Notes: generated from the letters alone by a model not told the origin. DNA of 55,541 bases from Solirubrobacterales bacterium (GCA_025450585.1 JANWHD010000031.1:1-55541); one strand, 5' to 3'. Positions 38,065-48,546 are shown, counted from the first letter of the stretch. A program made the numbers and translations.

Positions 38065-38093
38065 CCCAAGCTTTTTATAAAAAAGCTTTGGGG
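38065..38093. terminator. AT-rich hairpin, possible bidirectional terminator
   Basis: CCCAAGCTTTTT, ATA and AAAAAGCTTTGGG pair with one bulge, giving T-rich and A-rich arms on either strand. It lies between the acyl-CoA dehydrogenase and the convergent typA, where a two-way terminator is expected. Confidence 0.5.
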
Positions 38094-38180
38094 CGCCCGT
38101 AATGGCACTTAGAGCATGTGAAGCTTTCGAGGGCCGGGTGACGCCCGGGGAGGAGCCTCTCGAAGCTCGTGCGCTGCTGA

Positions 38181-38258
38181 GGGGATGCCGGCGCCCTTCC
38201 CCAAAACACTCAAGCGCGGCTCCCGCCGCGCGTTTTGGGGAAGGGCACCGGCATCCCC
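38181..38258. repeat. Nested inverted-repeat element, 27-bp outer arms
   Basis: 38181-38207 pairs with 38232-38258 with a single C/A mismatch. An inner hairpin GCGCGGC-TCCC-GCCGCGC occupies 38214-38231. It lies 28 bp after the typA stop (on the minus strand). Together with 37877-38013 it makes this roughly 500-bp gap unusually palindrome-dense. Confidence 0.6.
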
Positions 38259-38285
38259 GCCCCAAACCCCCAGGGAATCGACCGT

Positions 38286-40112
<1,827 letters not shown>

Positions 40113-40127
40113 TCGTCTGATCTCCCG

Positions 40128-40156
40128 AAAAAAAGGCCCGCCGTCGCCGGCGGGCC
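40128..40156 (-). terminator. Rho-independent terminator of the cold-shock gene
   Basis: On the minus strand a perfect 9-bp stem GGCCCGCCG/CGGCGGGCC (40135-40143 with 40148-40156) with a 4-nt loop is followed by seven T (40128-40134). It separates cspA from typA. Confidence 0.9.
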
Positions 40157-40180
40157 CGAACTGCGAAGTGCGGTAAGCGA

Positions 40181-40387
40181 CTACGAGGTCTGCTGGACGC
40201 TCGCCGCGGCGGGGCCCTTGGGGCCTTCCTCGGACTCGTAGCTCACCTTGGCGCCCTCAGTCAGGGACTTGAAGCCCTCACCCAGGATTGCGCTGTGATG
40301 AACGAAGACGTCCTTGGAGCCGTCGTCGGGAGTGATGAACCCGTAGCCCTTGTCGTCGCTGAACCACTTGACTGTTCCAGTCGGCAT
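40181..40387 (-). CDS. Cold-shock domain protein
   Basis: 68 aa from ATG 40387 with GTGGAGG ribosome-binding site. A complete single cold-shock domain: [20 protein letters not shown] (RNP1 KGYGFI), DVFVHHSAI (RNP2 VFVHH) and the tail [13 protein letters not shown]. Binds single-stranded nucleic acid and unfolds mRNA. The leader upstream is long (roughly 100 nt or more), as is common for csp genes. Which of several actinobacterial paralogs it is cannot be told. Confidence 0.95.
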   Translation of the reverse strand: MPTGTVKWFSDDKGYGFITPDDGSKDVFVHHSAILGEGFKSLTEGAKVSYESEEGPKGPAAASVQQTS

Positions 40388-40578
40388 GTATTGCCTCCAC
40401 TTGATGTGCTGCGAACGCGGAGGCTTCGGTAAAGCAACGACGCGAGCGCTAGACACGACTTTTTGCCGGATATCGATCCGACCTAACGCCGGGGACCGTA
40501 GCAGGCCCGGGGCGAAAAGCGCTGCGCTCGGGATCCGGGTGTGGTGGGGTTGAGGCAAAGGAGGAACCAGCCGATACG
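40388..40578. other. Leader/promoter region of the divergent cold-shock and protease genes
   Basis: About 190 bp holding the GTGGAGG site of cspA at its left end. A csp-type long untranslated leader would lie here. I see no certain promoter hexamers and no gene. Confidence 0.4.
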
Positions 40579-42822
40579 GTGACTGCGATGCTGCGACGGC
40601 GAGTATGCCCCGGCTTGGTGGCCCGGATTTCGATTGCTGTCTTGGCATCGGCATCCGTCCTGGCTCCGCATGCCATCGCGGTGCCGAGCGGCGGGTCCCT
40701 GGCCTCCGTCCAGGTTGGCGGGGCGGGGGCCTACGTCCCGGGTGAGGCAATCGTGCGCTTCGAGAGAGGCACGTCGCACGCGGATCGCCGCGATGCACGC
40801 CGCTCGGCCGACGTCGAGCTCGGCGACACCCTCGGCATACCGCGCGTTCAGCTGCTCGAGGTCCACGGATCCGTGAGTGCCGCTGTCCGGCGCCTGGAAG
40901 GCCAGCCGGGGGTCGCCTACGCCCAGCCGAACTACCGCTACGAGGCGCTGGCGGTCCCTGAACCCGACGACAGCTTCTTCGAAGATCTCTGGGGCCTTTC
41001 GGATCCCGCTCTACCGGATCCTGGCGTGGGCGCACTCGAGGCCTGGGAGCACGGCAAGGGGAGTGGCGAGGTGATCGCCGTCGTCGACACGGGGGTCGAT
41101 CTGACGCACCCCGACATCGCCCCCAACCTGTGGACCAACCCGAGCCCGGATCCGAGCTCCGAAGACCTGCACGGATATGACTTCGTCGACGACGACGGCG
41201 ATCCCGACGACTACAACTTCCACGGGACGCATGTGGCGGGCACGGCGGCGGCTGTCTCCGGCAACGCCATGGGGACGGCCGGAGTCGCTCCCGAGGCGGA
41301 GATCATGGCCGTCCGGGTTCTGGACGGCGACGGCAGCGGTTCGACCGACGAGATCGCCGACGGCATCGCCTACGCGGCAGAGCACGGGGCGGGCGTCATC
41401 AACCTCAGCCTCGGCGGCCCCGCCGGCGAAGACGAGGCGATGTCGGACGCGGTCGACCTAGCCGCCGAAGAAGGGGCCGTCGTCGTGGCCGCCGCCGGCA
41501 ACGATGGGGCGAACAACGACGTCGAGCCGACCACGCCGTGCACGCTTCCCCAGCCGAGCCTGATCTGCGTCGCGGCGCTCGGCCAGGGCGGCGGTCTGGC
41601 GAGCTTCTCGAACTACGGCGCTCAATCCGTCGACATCGCCGCGCCGGGGACCGGCATCCTCAGCGCCAAGCCGGACTATGGCGCTCCCCTGTTCAGCAAT
41701 GGCTTCGAGGCGGGGACGACCGAAGCCTGGGACACCTTTGCGGAAAACGGGGGGCTTCCCTGGGGCCTGAGCGCCTCGGCCGCAAGCGGCACCCAGTCGG
41801 CGACGGACAGCCCGGGAGGCGACTACGGCCAAGCGACGGGCCCGAGCGACGCCGTCTCCGAACTATTCACCGTCGGCGCCGTGGATCTGACCGCCGAGCG
41901 CGGCTGCCGAGTCCACTTCCGCACGAAGTACGAGTTGGAGGACACCTTCGACTACTTCCTCGCGGGCGCTTTCGAGGAAGATGGGTCCGCCGACTTCGTC
42001 GCACTCACAGGCACTTCGCCGGCGTACCCCAGCAGCTTCGAACGCGAAGAGGTCTCGATCTCGGATCTGGACGACGAGAACGACGTTCACCCTGCCTTCG
42101 CCGTGCTCTCCGACGAATCGATCGAGCTCGACGGTGCTTACGTCGACGACGTGCGGCTCATTTGCCGCGACGAGACCTACGTCAACCAGATCACGAGCGT
42201 CAGCCAGTACGACCAGCCCGCCGCCGGCAACTATGTCGCGTTCCAGGGCACCTCGATGGCGGCCCCGCACGTCGCGGGAGTGGCGGCACTCGTCCGCGCG
42301 GCCGCCCCCGGTGCGAGTGCCACAGAGGTCGTCGACGCGATCCTCGATGGGGCCTCGGCCCTCCCGAGCGTCGTTCCTTCGAAGCCGATCGCCACCTACG
42401 GCATCGCCGATGCATGCCAGGCGATCGCCGTGGCGAGGGCGGAAGACTTCGCCGAAGAGTGTCCGGGGAGCAGCGAAAACATCATTCCCCCGCCTCCGCC
42501 ACCGGCGGCACCGGCCACCCCTGCGTCGTCAACGACGGTTGTCGACCAGCTGGCGCCTCGCACCTTCTTCCGGCAGCATCCTCTCCGGATCCTGCGCACG
42601 CGCCACGGCAAGGCCAGGGCCGTGTTCCGCTTCGGCGCCGACGAGTCCGGCGTCTCCTTCGTCTGCCGGATCGACGGCGGCTTGTTCCAAGTCTGCCCCC
42701 AGCGGCTGGTGAGCCGGTTTGCGATCGGGTTGCACACCGTCCGGGTCTACGCTCGCGACCCCGCGGGGAACGCCGATCGGACCCCAGCCGTCTACCGCTT
42801 CCGTGTCAAGCAGATTCGCTAG
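40579..42822 (+). CDS. Secreted subtilisin-like serine protease (S8) with inserted beta domain
   Basis: 747 aa from GTG 40579 (ATG 40588 also possible). Signal peptide ends near [12 protein letters not shown] prodomain follows (about 48-125, [20 protein letters not shown]). The peptidase core has catalytic Asp170 ([12 protein letters not shown]), His215 (FHGTHVAGT) and Ser559 ([12 protein letters not shown]), with oxyanion Asn308. Between Asn308 and Ser559 there is an insertion of about 160 residues (about 370-535) that reads like a jelly-roll ([16 protein letters not shown] and onward). A Pro-rich linker and an 80-residue Ig-like domain ([16 protein letters not shown] to VYRFRVKQ) end the protein. 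Three sites look intact, so it should be active. Confidence 0.95.
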   Translation: MTAMLRRRVCPGLVARISIAVLASASVLAPHAIAVPSGGSLASVQVGGAGAYVPGEAIVRFERGTSHADRRDARRSADVELGDTLGIPRVQLLEVHGSVSAAVRRLEGQPGVAYAQPNYRYEALAVPEPDDSFFEDLWGLSDPALPDPGVGALEAWEHGKGSGEVIAVVDTGVDLTHPDIAPNLWTNPSPDPSSEDLHGYDFVDDDGDPDDYNFHGTHVAGTAAAVSGNAMGTAGVAPEAEIMAVRVLDGDGSGSTDEIADGIAYAAEHGAGVINLSLGGPAGEDEAMSDAVDLAAEEGAVVVAAAGNDGANNDVEPTTPCTLPQPSLICVAALGQGGGLASFSNYGAQSVDIAAPGTGILSAKPDYGAPLFSNGFEAGTTEAWDTFAENGGLPWGLSASAASGTQSATDSPGGDYGQATGPSDAVSELFTVGAVDLTAERGCRVHFRTKYELEDTFDYFLAGAFEEDGSADFVALTGTSPAYPSSFEREEVSISDLDDENDVHPAFAVLSDESIELDGAYVDDVRLICRDETYVNQITSVSQYDQPAAGNYVAFQGTSMAAPHVAGVAALVRAAAPGASATEVVDAILDGASALPSVVPSKPIATYGIADACQAIAVARAEDFAEECPGSSENIIPPPPPPAAPATPASSTTVVDQLAPRTFFRQHPLRILRTRHGKARAVFRFGADESGVSFVCRIDGGLFQVCPQRLVSRFAIGLHTVRVYARDPAGNADRTPAVYRFRVKQIR

Positions 42823-43501
42823 TCGTCGCGGTGCCGCGCCGAGCAATCCGGTGCCCGACGAAGAGCAGGAGCAGTAGCGCCGCGGCGCTACCGAGGACCA
42901 GCGGATCGGTGAGGCTGAGCCCTTCCAGCCTGGTGCCGAAGTAGACGGAGATCGCCGTGATCGGCAGGTAGCCGACCGCTGTCGTCCAGGTGAAGCGCCA
43001 GACCGGGACGCGGGCGGCGCCGGCCGCGTAGGAGGTGAGGCTGAAGGGCACGATCGGGATCAGGCGCACGGCGAGCAGCAGGGTGACACCACCTCGCTCG
43101 ATCATCGCCTCGGTGCGCTCGAAGCGCTCGGTGCCGAACCAGCGGTCGAGCAGGGGACGCGCCAGCGAGCGGCCTATCGCGAAGCAGAGCAGGCCCGAGA
43201 GCAGCCAGCCGGTCATTGTCAGCACCAGGGCCGGAAAGAAGCCGTAGACGAAGCCGGCCGCGGCGTCGACGATCTCGGCGGGGTAGAAGACCACGGCGTG
43301 GATCAGGGCGAGGGCGAGGATGATCAGCGGCCCGGCGATCCCGAGGCTGTCGAGCTCACTGCGCACCTCGGCGGTATCGCCCCGGATCGCCGCCTCGACT
43401 GCCTCTCTCAGCGCGGGGACTGAGAGCACGAGCGCAGCAAGAAGCGCGATCCCGCCCAGGGTGATCGCGACGGCGAGGAGGGACGGCTTTGGCTTCTCCA
43501 C
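42806..43501 (-). CDS. TVP38/TMEM64 (SNARE-associated, DedA-related) membrane protein
   Basis: 231 aa, about six hydrophobic segments. Family motif: AAGFVYGFFPALVLTMTGWL with FAIGRSLARP, and RLIPIVPFSLTSYAAGAARV. The VTT domain family is membrane-embedded with proposed lipid or ion transport roles. The basic C-terminus ([16 protein letters not shown]) overlaps the end of the convergent protease gene by 17 nt. Confidence 0.9.
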   Translation of the reverse strand: MEKPKPSLLAVAITLGGIALLAALVLSVPALREAVEAAIRGDTAEVRSELDSLGIAGPLIILALALIHAVVFYPAEIVDAAAGFVYGFFPALVLTMTGWLLSGLLCFAIGRSLARPLLDRWFGTERFERTEAMIERGGVTLLLAVRLIPIVPFSLTSYAAGAARVPVWRFTWTTAVGYLPITAISVYFGTRLEGLSLTDPLVLGSAAALLLLLFVGHRIARRGTATTSESA

Positions 43502-43552
43502 GAGCTCAGTATCGCGGCGATGCGACAGAGCGGCTCCTAGTAGTAGGAAGGA

Positions 43553-43993
43553 CTAGCGCGCGATTGCCGCGCGATAGGCCTGCTCGTCGAGCGCGAGGCG
43601 CCACGGGCCGGTAGCCGATTCCGTGGCGCGGAAGTCGCGGAAGTCGAAAGTGAGGATCGGCAACTCGTGCCGCTCGGCGATCGCCATCACGCACGCATCG
43701 ACGAAGCCAAGCTGGAGATCGGCGTAACGATCGTTGAGCTCGACGGCCCGTCGCATGAGGCCCGCGGACAGATAGGCGATTTCACGCTCTCCTCCTGCCG
43801 TAGCCTCGAGGAAGGCGCGCGCAGCCGCGTGACCGGCCCGGCTGCGCAGGATTTGGTCGACCTCCACCAGTACGGGCGTGGGTACGATCGCGTTGCGCCT
43901 GAGCTTTGCGATCAGTGTCGCCGCGACCTCATGGGCGGCATCACGGCGGTCGATTGCCGAGACGAGAGGGCCGGTGTCAACGAGGATCTTCAT
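43553..43993 (-). CDS. VapC-family PIN-domain toxin (module 1)
   Basis: 146 aa from ATG 43993 (MKILVDTGPLVSAIDRRD). PIN nuclease fold with the conserved acidic residues: Asp6 (VDTGPL), Glu in VLVEVDQIL, Asp in GFVDACVMAIAE and Asp in LTFDFRDF. A Mg2+-dependent RNase expected to cleave specific RNAs and be blocked by the antitoxin upstream. Overlaps the antitoxin by 17 nt. Confidence 0.88.
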   Translation of the reverse strand: MKILVDTGPLVSAIDRRDAAHEVAATLIAKLRRNAIVPTPVLVEVDQILRSRAGHAAARAFLEATAGGEREIAYLSAGLMRRAVELNDRYADLQLGFVDACVMAIAERHELPILTFDFRDFRATESATGPWRLALDEQAYRAAIAR

Positions 43994-44243
43994 CGCCCGG
44001 TCCCTCGCCAGGGCCCCACGGCTTGAGTCCGAGGTACTTCTCGGCATTGATTCCGAGATCTCCGGGGCCTTCGAAGGAGCCGATCCACTCGGGCCAGCTC
44101 TCCCGGCCCTCATCGAGGGCACCGAGCTCGATCAGGCGCACGACTGTTGCCGAGAACGACTCGTTGCCGAGGGCCTGTTCGCGCACGAGCTCCTCGACGC
44201 TGTCCGGGAGGTAGATGGTTCGGCGGGGCATGATCTGCGGCAT
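43977..44243 (-). CDS. VapB-type antitoxin (module 1), ribbon-helix-helix
   Basis: 88 aa from ATG 44243; ATG 44231 (MPRRTIYLPD) is a shorter alternative. The N-terminus RRTIYLPDSVEELVREQALG with SFSATVVRLIELGALDE is a ribbon-helix-helix DNA-binding unit. The acidic/Gly-rich C-terminus (SFEGPGDLGINAEKY and onward) should be the toxin-binding part. Autorepression is likely through the upstream inverted repeat. Confidence 0.8.
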   Translation of the reverse strand: MPQIMPRRTIYLPDSVEELVREQALGNESFSATVVRLIELGALDEGRESWPEWIGSFEGPGDLGINAEKYLGLKPWGPGEGPGDEDPR

Positions 44244-44252
44244 CGATTCCGA

Positions 44253-44273
44253 GTATGAACGGGCAAATCATAC
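44253..44273. promoter_or_regulatory. Inverted repeat upstream of VapBC module 1, with embedded -10
   Basis: GTATGA (44253-44258) and TCATAC (44268-44273) are inverted, 9 nt apart. On the minus strand TATGAT at 44272-44267 is a good -10 hexamer, placing the transcription start within a few bases of the antitoxin gene. Fits autoregulation by a VapB-type repressor. Confidence 0.45.
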
Positions 44274-44317
44274 CCGTGGTGCGCAGAAGCGCACCGAACC
44301 GAGTCGCCATCCGTACG

Positions 44318-46456
44318 CTACGCGCGCAGCCGCTCGGCGAGGCCTGAGTAGCGGCGGCCGCTGTCGTCGCGACGAATTGCGCCCTCCAGCGCGGCGCGGT
44401 CGCCGATCAGGACGCAGCTGCTGCGAGCACGGGTAATCGCCGTGTAGAGGAGGGGGCGGGTCAGCATCCGCGCGTGGGAGCGGTGACAGATGCCGACGAC
44501 GACCGGGACCTCGCAGCCCTGCGCCTTGTGGACGGAGATCGCGTAGGCCAGGCGCAGCGTCGCGGTCTCGCCGTAGGGGATCGTCAGCGACTCGCCCTCG
44601 TCGGTGTCGACGAGGATCTCCTCCTCGTCGGGGTCGTCGGCGCGGAGGAAGACGATTGAGCCGTTCATCAGGCCCAGCTCGTGCGAGTTGCGAGTCTGGA
44701 TCAGCCGGTCGCCGACCCGGAAGCGTTCCCCGACCGCCCGCTTGCCGCCGGGGTTGAGGCGCTCCTGCAGGCGCTCGTTGAGGGCGTCGATGCCGACGGC
44801 GCCCCGGTACATCGGCGCCAGCACCTGCACGTCGCGGATCGGATCGACCTCGAAGCGCGCCGGCGCCCGCTCGGCGACAACCTCGACCACAGCCTCCAGC
44901 GCCCGCTCGGGACTGGCGCGGTCGATGAAGAAGAAGTCGTGGTCCTGGTCCTCCGTGGGCTCGAGGTGCGGTGGTCGGCCCTGGTTGATCTCGTGGGCGG
45001 CGGTGGTGATCATCGAGCGCGCCGCTTGGCGGAAGATCTGGGTGAGGCGGACGACCGGTGCGATTTCCGAGGCGATCAGGTCCTCGAACGGCTTGCCGGC
45101 GCCGATCGGCGGCAGCTGGTCGGCGTCGCCGACGAAGACGACGTGGGTCGACTCGGCGAGGCCGCCGAGCAGCACCTCGATAAGGCGCAGGTTCAGCATC
45201 GAGGACTCGTCGACGATCGCCAGATCGACCGGGAGTGGGTGTCCCGGCCTGAAGGCGGGCTCGCGCCCCGGCATCCACTCGAGCATCCGGTGGATCGTCT
45301 GGGCGTCGTGGCCGGTCGCCTCCTCGAGGCGGCGAGCGGCGCGGCCGGTCGGAGCACAGAGGGCGATGCGCAACCCGGCCTCTTCGGCCTCCTCGACGAT
45401 CGCCCTCGTGCAGGCGGTCTTGCCAACTCCGGGCCCGCCGGTGAGGACGGAGATGCGCGAAGTGAAGGCCCCCCGCACCGCCGACCACTGCTCGTCGGTG
45501 AGCTCGGTGTCCTCGGCATCGCGAGGCGGGGTCGGACCCGGGTCGTGGTCGAGGTGGGGAGGCTCGGCGGCTCGGGCGCCAAGCGTCGCGGCGACCGCGA
45601 CCTCGCTGGCGTGGGTGAGCTCGCGGTAGACGCGATCGCCCTCGACCGTCAGCCCGCGGCCTTCGCTCAGCACCTCAGGGTCCGGGTTGAGCCCGAGCAG
45701 CTTCGCGGCGCGCATGGTCAGCTCCGAGAGGGGCAGGTAGCTGTTGCCCTGCTGTTCAGCCTCGGCCAGGGCGTAGGCTGCGGCGGCCTGCGCCCGGCGG
45801 CTGGACTCGGGCGGCACGTCGGCGGCGAGCGCGATCTTGTCTGCGCGGGCGAAGCCGACCCCGTCGACCTCGGTCAGCCGGTAGGGGTCCTCGTGCAGGA
45901 TCGCCATCGAGCGGTCGGCGAAGCGGGCGTGGATCGGCGCCGCCAGGTGGGCCAGGCCGTGCGGGGCCAGCTGCACGTGCAGGTCGCGGATCGCGCGGCT
46001 GGCGTGCCAGGACTCGGTCGCGGCTTCGGCCTGGGAGACGCTGACGCCGCGCAGGGAGCCGAACACCGCCCGAGGGTCGGCGGCGATCGCCCCCAGCACC
46101 CCCTCGCCGTGCTCGTCGACCAGCCGTTCTGCCCGGGCCGGGCCAATGTGCCGCAGCGTGGTGAGGTAGGCGATCCGGCCGGCGCGGTCCGCGGGATCGA
46201 GCGGCAGCGCTCCCTGGGCACGGAGCTGGCGGCCGTAGCGGGCGTGCGTCTGCCACTCGCCACTGACTTCGGCGCGGTCGCCTACCCCGAGGTGTGCGAC
46301 GGGGCCGACCAGGGCGAATCCCTCGCCCGATTCCGCGTCCTGGACCTCGAGCACCGCGTAGCCGTCGTCCTCGGCGCAGAAGATCACCCCCAGCACCTCG
46401 ACCGTCGCCGAGTGGCCTGGAGCGTCGGTGTCGAAGAGGGTGGCGGTGCCGCTCAC
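44318..46456 (-). CDS. RecD2-like ATP-dependent DNA helicase
   Basis: 712 aa. The N-terminal domain includes the RecD2 helix-hairpin-helix region (about 95-160, LTTLRHIGPARAERLVDEHG, GVSVSQAEAATESW). The SF1 motor follows: Walker A LTGGPGVGKTACTR (GGPGVGKT at 340-347), motif Ia ALCAPTGRAARRLEE, Walker B DLAIVDESSM (DESSM 416-420), VVFVGDADQLPP, and motif VI AISVHKAQGCEVPVV with YTAITRARSSCVLIGD. A 5'-3' helicase of the RecD2 type, used in recombination and repair without RecBC. Divergent from a small zinc-ribbon gene. Confidence 0.92.
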   Translation of the reverse strand: MSGTATLFDTDAPGHSATVEVLGVIFCAEDDGYAVLEVQDAESGEGFALVGPVAHLGVGDRAEVSGEWQTHARYGRQLRAQGALPLDPADRAGRIAYLTTLRHIGPARAERLVDEHGEGVLGAIAADPRAVFGSLRGVSVSQAEAATESWHASRAIRDLHVQLAPHGLAHLAAPIHARFADRSMAILHEDPYRLTEVDGVGFARADKIALAADVPPESSRRAQAAAAYALAEAEQQGNSYLPLSELTMRAAKLLGLNPDPEVLSEGRGLTVEGDRVYRELTHASEVAVAATLGARAAEPPHLDHDPGPTPPRDAEDTELTDEQWSAVRGAFTSRISVLTGGPGVGKTACTRAIVEEAEEAGLRIALCAPTGRAARRLEEATGHDAQTIHRMLEWMPGREPAFRPGHPLPVDLAIVDESSMLNLRLIEVLLGGLAESTHVVFVGDADQLPPIGAGKPFEDLIASEIAPVVRLTQIFRQAARSMITTAAHEINQGRPPHLEPTEDQDHDFFFIDRASPERALEAVVEVVAERAPARFEVDPIRDVQVLAPMYRGAVGIDALNERLQERLNPGGKRAVGERFRVGDRLIQTRNSHELGLMNGSIVFLRADDPDEEEILVDTDEGESLTIPYGETATLRLAYAISVHKAQGCEVPVVVGICHRSHARMLTRPLLYTAITRARSSCVLIGDRAALEGAIRRDDSGRRYSGLAERLRA

Positions 46457-46472
46457 ATGCCAAAGCTAGCCT

Positions 46473-46682
46473 GTGGCCAAGATGACCGAACGGCCCAATT
46501 CCGGTCTCTGCGACAGCTGTGTGCACCAGCGGCTGGTGCCCAACACGCGCGGCTCGGTCTTCTCGCTCTGCGAGCGCTCTCGCTCGGACCCCCGATATCC
46601 GCGCTACCCGCGGGTGCCGGTGGCGACCTGTCCCGGCCACGAGGCTCGCGGCCGGGACGGCGACGTCGCCATCGAGTCCTAG
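46473..46682 (+). CDS. Small four-cysteine protein
   Basis: 69 aa from GTG 46473, or 66 aa from ATG 46482 (MTERPNSGLC). Cys pattern LCDSC near the start, SLCERS in the middle and VATCPGH near the end, giving four cysteines and a candidate metal-binding site. The block RGSVFSLCERSRSDPRYPRY is highly ordered and I believe it is a conserved small actinobacterial family of unknown function. It overlaps the convergent cupin gene by 4 nt and lies 16 bp from recD2. Confidence 0.7.
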   Translation: MAKMTERPNSGLCDSCVHQRLVPNTRGSVFSLCERSRSDPRYPRYPRVPVATCPGHEARGRDGDVAIES

Positions 46683-47071
46683 CTCGCCATCGGGTCCGGT
46701 TCGCCGAGCTTGGAGTTGTCGGGGGCCACGTAATCCCCACCGGGGACGCCGCCGAGGACGAGGATGCGGATGCCCTCCTCACCCGGCCAGACCTTGCGCA
46801 TGATGCCGGGGCCGACCCGGGCGACGTGGTCGGGGTCGAGCGGGAAGCGCTCGCCGGCGATGTCCAGCTCGCCGGAGCCGCGCAGGGTCACGTAGACCTC
46901 CTCCTGTCCGTCCTGCTCGTGGTCGTGTTCGGGGTAGTTGTCGTAGTTCGGCGGCATGTCGATGATCTGCATGCCGAACGATTCGACGCCCAGCTCCGCC
47001 CGGGCGCGCTTGAAGGCGCCGAGGAAGACGGCCTCCATGTCGTCGATCTTCTTCACTGCGTAGGTGCTCAT
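46679..47071 (-). CDS. Cupin-domain protein
   Basis: 130 aa. A single small beta-barrel: metal-site segment YPEHDHEQDGQEEVYVTLRG, then SGELDIAGERFPLDPDHVAR and the second strand VARVGPGIMRKVWPGEEGIR. The two His, Glu and Gln positions of cupin motif 1 are present; in motif 2 the usual His is not obvious. The substrate is unknown. A palindromic candidate operator lies about 55 bp upstream. Confidence 0.85.
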   Translation of the reverse strand: MSTYAVKKIDDMEAVFLGAFKRARAELGVESFGMQIIDMPPNYDNYPEHDHEQDGQEEVYVTLRGSGELDIAGERFPLDPDHVARVGPGIMRKVWPGEEGIRILVLGGVPGGDYVAPDNSKLGEPDPMAS

Positions 47072-47123
47072 CCGTTTCCTCCCTGGTGCGTCGGCCCTCG
47101 GTCGGGGCTGTTAGAGCGATCCT

Positions 47124-47150
47124 AGTACATCTGTACTTTGATTTTCAAAG
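47124..47150. promoter_or_regulatory. Overlapping palindromes upstream of the cupin gene
   Basis: AGTACA-TC-TGTACT (47124-47137) and CTTTGA-TTT-TCAAAG (47136-47150) overlap by two bases. They lie between the SnoaL-like stop and the cupin start, both on the minus strand. The first has the form of a dimeric repressor site; the second, with its T-rich centre, could also act as a small terminator hairpin. Confidence 0.4.
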
Positions 47151-47170
47151 CACGCCGCAGCCAAGGGCGC

Positions 47171-47614
47171 TCAGTCGAGCAGGCCGACCTGGCGCAGGAT
47201 CGAGACCGAGTCCGAGTAGACGTCCTTGCGCTTGATCAGCCCGCCCTCGAAGGGGATCACGTCGATCCCGTCCCAGCTGACCGTGCGCCCGGTGGGAGGG
47301 GCTTCGATCTCGCCGCGGCTCATCGTCTGCGTGTGCGTGGCGGTTGCGGTCCACTCCTGCGTCACCACTCCCTCACGCACGTACAGCCGGCGCGTCTCGA
47401 ATCTCATGTCGGGCCAGGCCTCGAAGATCCTGGCGATGTGCCCGCGCACCTCCCCGCCCTGTGCGGACTCCCCCGCGGTGTGGTTGGCGAAGACCATGTC
47501 GGGCGCGTGCATGGCGACGATCGCGTCGAGGTCCTGCGCGTTCCAGGCGTCGTTGTAGCGCCCGATCGCCTCGGTCAGCGCCTCGATGCCATCGCGCTCG
47601 TCCACTGCGCTCAC
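47171..47614 (-). CDS. SnoaL-like / NTF2-fold protein
   Basis: 147 aa. Reads AIGRYNDAWNAQDLDAIVAM, GEVRGHIARIFEAWPDMRFE, WTATATHTQTM and TGRTVSWDGIDVIPFEGGLI, the typical NTF2 cone. Members are polyketide cyclases, isomerases or limonene-epoxide-hydrolase-like enzymes. There is no nearby polyketide gene, so the reaction cannot be assigned. Confidence 0.85.
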   Translation of the reverse strand: MSAVDERDGIEALTEAIGRYNDAWNAQDLDAIVAMHAPDMVFANHTAGESAQGGEVRGHIARIFEAWPDMRFETRRLYVREGVVTQEWTATATHTQTMSRGEIEAPPTGRTVSWDGIDVIPFEGGLIKRKDVYSDSVSILRQVGLLD

Positions 47615-47713
47615 TCTAGCTTGCGATGGAGCCGTGCGGAAGGCGTGATGTCCTGCGCACCACGCGTGCGCCGCAACGTCCTAGCGTCCCTCGCATGACG
47701 ATTACTACAAGCC

Positions 47714-47742
47714 TTGACATCAGATGATTCACTATCTAACAT
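47714..47742 (+). promoter_or_regulatory. Promoter of VapBC module 2, predicted leaderless
   Basis: -35 TTGACA at 47714-47719, a 17-nt spacer, -10 TAACAT at 47737-47742. The predicted transcription start (about 47749) is nearly on the ATG at 47751, so the antitoxin mRNA should be leaderless or almost so, which is common in actinobacteria. Confidence 0.65.
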
Positions 47743-47750
47743 CACGCATC

Positions 47751-48005
47751 ATGCCCCGCACGACGTTCGATCTCGACGCGACCGTCCTCGCCGATCTGCG
47801 TCGCCGGGCCAAAACGGAAGGCAAGAGCATGGGCCAGGTTGCATCCGAGTTGTTGGCTGTGAGCCTGGGAGACGAGCAGCCCGCCCAGGCACCCCCCTTG
47901 AACTGGGCAAAGAAGGACATGGGTCCGTTCAAGATCGACCTCGAGGACAAGGAGGCGGTCTGGAACCTGCTTGATCGCGAGGAACTGGAAAGGGGCTCAG
48001 GTTGA
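47751..48005 (+). CDS. VapB-type antitoxin (module 2)
   Basis: 84 aa from ATG 47751, which fits the promoter just upstream; the frame also opens at 47724. N-terminus MPRTTFDLDATVLADLRRRA, then KSMGQVASELLAVSLGD, a ribbon-helix-helix fold. The C-terminal half (PLNWAKKDMGPFKIDLEDKE and onward) is the likely toxin-binding segment. Its stop overlaps the toxin start by TTGA. Confidence 0.8.
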   Translation: MPRTTFDLDATVLADLRRRAKTEGKSMGQVASELLAVSLGDEQPAQAPPLNWAKKDMGPFKIDLEDKEAVWNLLDREELERGSG

Positions 48006-48436
48006 GCGCCGCGATCGACACCAACGTCCTGCTCTACGCCTCCAACTCGAGCAGCGAGTGCTTCGAGACGGCACACGCCGTCGTCGAGCGCCTCGCCCGT
48101 GGCCCGGAACTGCTGTACGTCTTCTGGCCGGTGGCGATGGGGTTCCTTCGCCTCGTGACCAACCCAGCGCTCACCGACGAGCCCCTCTCGCCGTCCGAAG
48201 CGCTCGCGTCGCTGAGCGACCTGACCGAGCGTGATCATGTCCGAACGCCGGGCGAGGCCCGAGGCTTCCTCGCCGTCTTCCGGGAAACCGCCTCGGCGGG
48301 TACGCGCGGGAGGGACGTCACCGACGCCCACATCGCCGCCTTGATGCGCCAGCACGGCGTCGGCACCATCTACACCCGCGACCGTGATTTTCGCCGCTTC
48401 GACGGGATCCGGGTCGAGGATCCGTTCGCTTCATAG
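48002..48436 (+). CDS. VapC-family PIN-domain toxin (module 2)
   Basis: 144 aa from TTG 48002. PIN motif AAIDTNVLLYASNSS with Asp6, a conserved acidic RGRDVTDAHIAAL segment, and TIYTRDRDFRRFDGIRVEDP. Mg2+-dependent RNase toxin paired with the overlapping antitoxin. It belongs to the TA-type PIN group with a conserved Pro/Phe-rich central segment (YVFWPVAMGFLRLVTNPALT), which also occurs in bacterial VapC relatives. Confidence 0.85.
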   Translation: MSAAIDTNVLLYASNSSSECFETAHAVVERLARGPELLYVFWPVAMGFLRLVTNPALTDEPLSPSEALASLSDLTERDHVRTPGEARGFLAVFRETASAGTRGRDVTDAHIAALMRQHGVGTIYTRDRDFRRFDGIRVEDPFAS

Positions 48437-48546
48437 TGGCGAGGTCACGCCCCCTCGTGGGTGAGCGTGAAGGGAAGAGGTCTCGGGATAAGGTCGTACC
48501 GGCAAAGGCGCGAATCGAAAGCGCTGGAAAGCTGAGGAGGCGTGGA

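Noticed and set aside
44681..47125. Long plus-strand open frame (about 814 codons)
   Set aside because: Antisense to RecD2 and the cupin; low-complexity Arg/Gly/Asp-rich translation.
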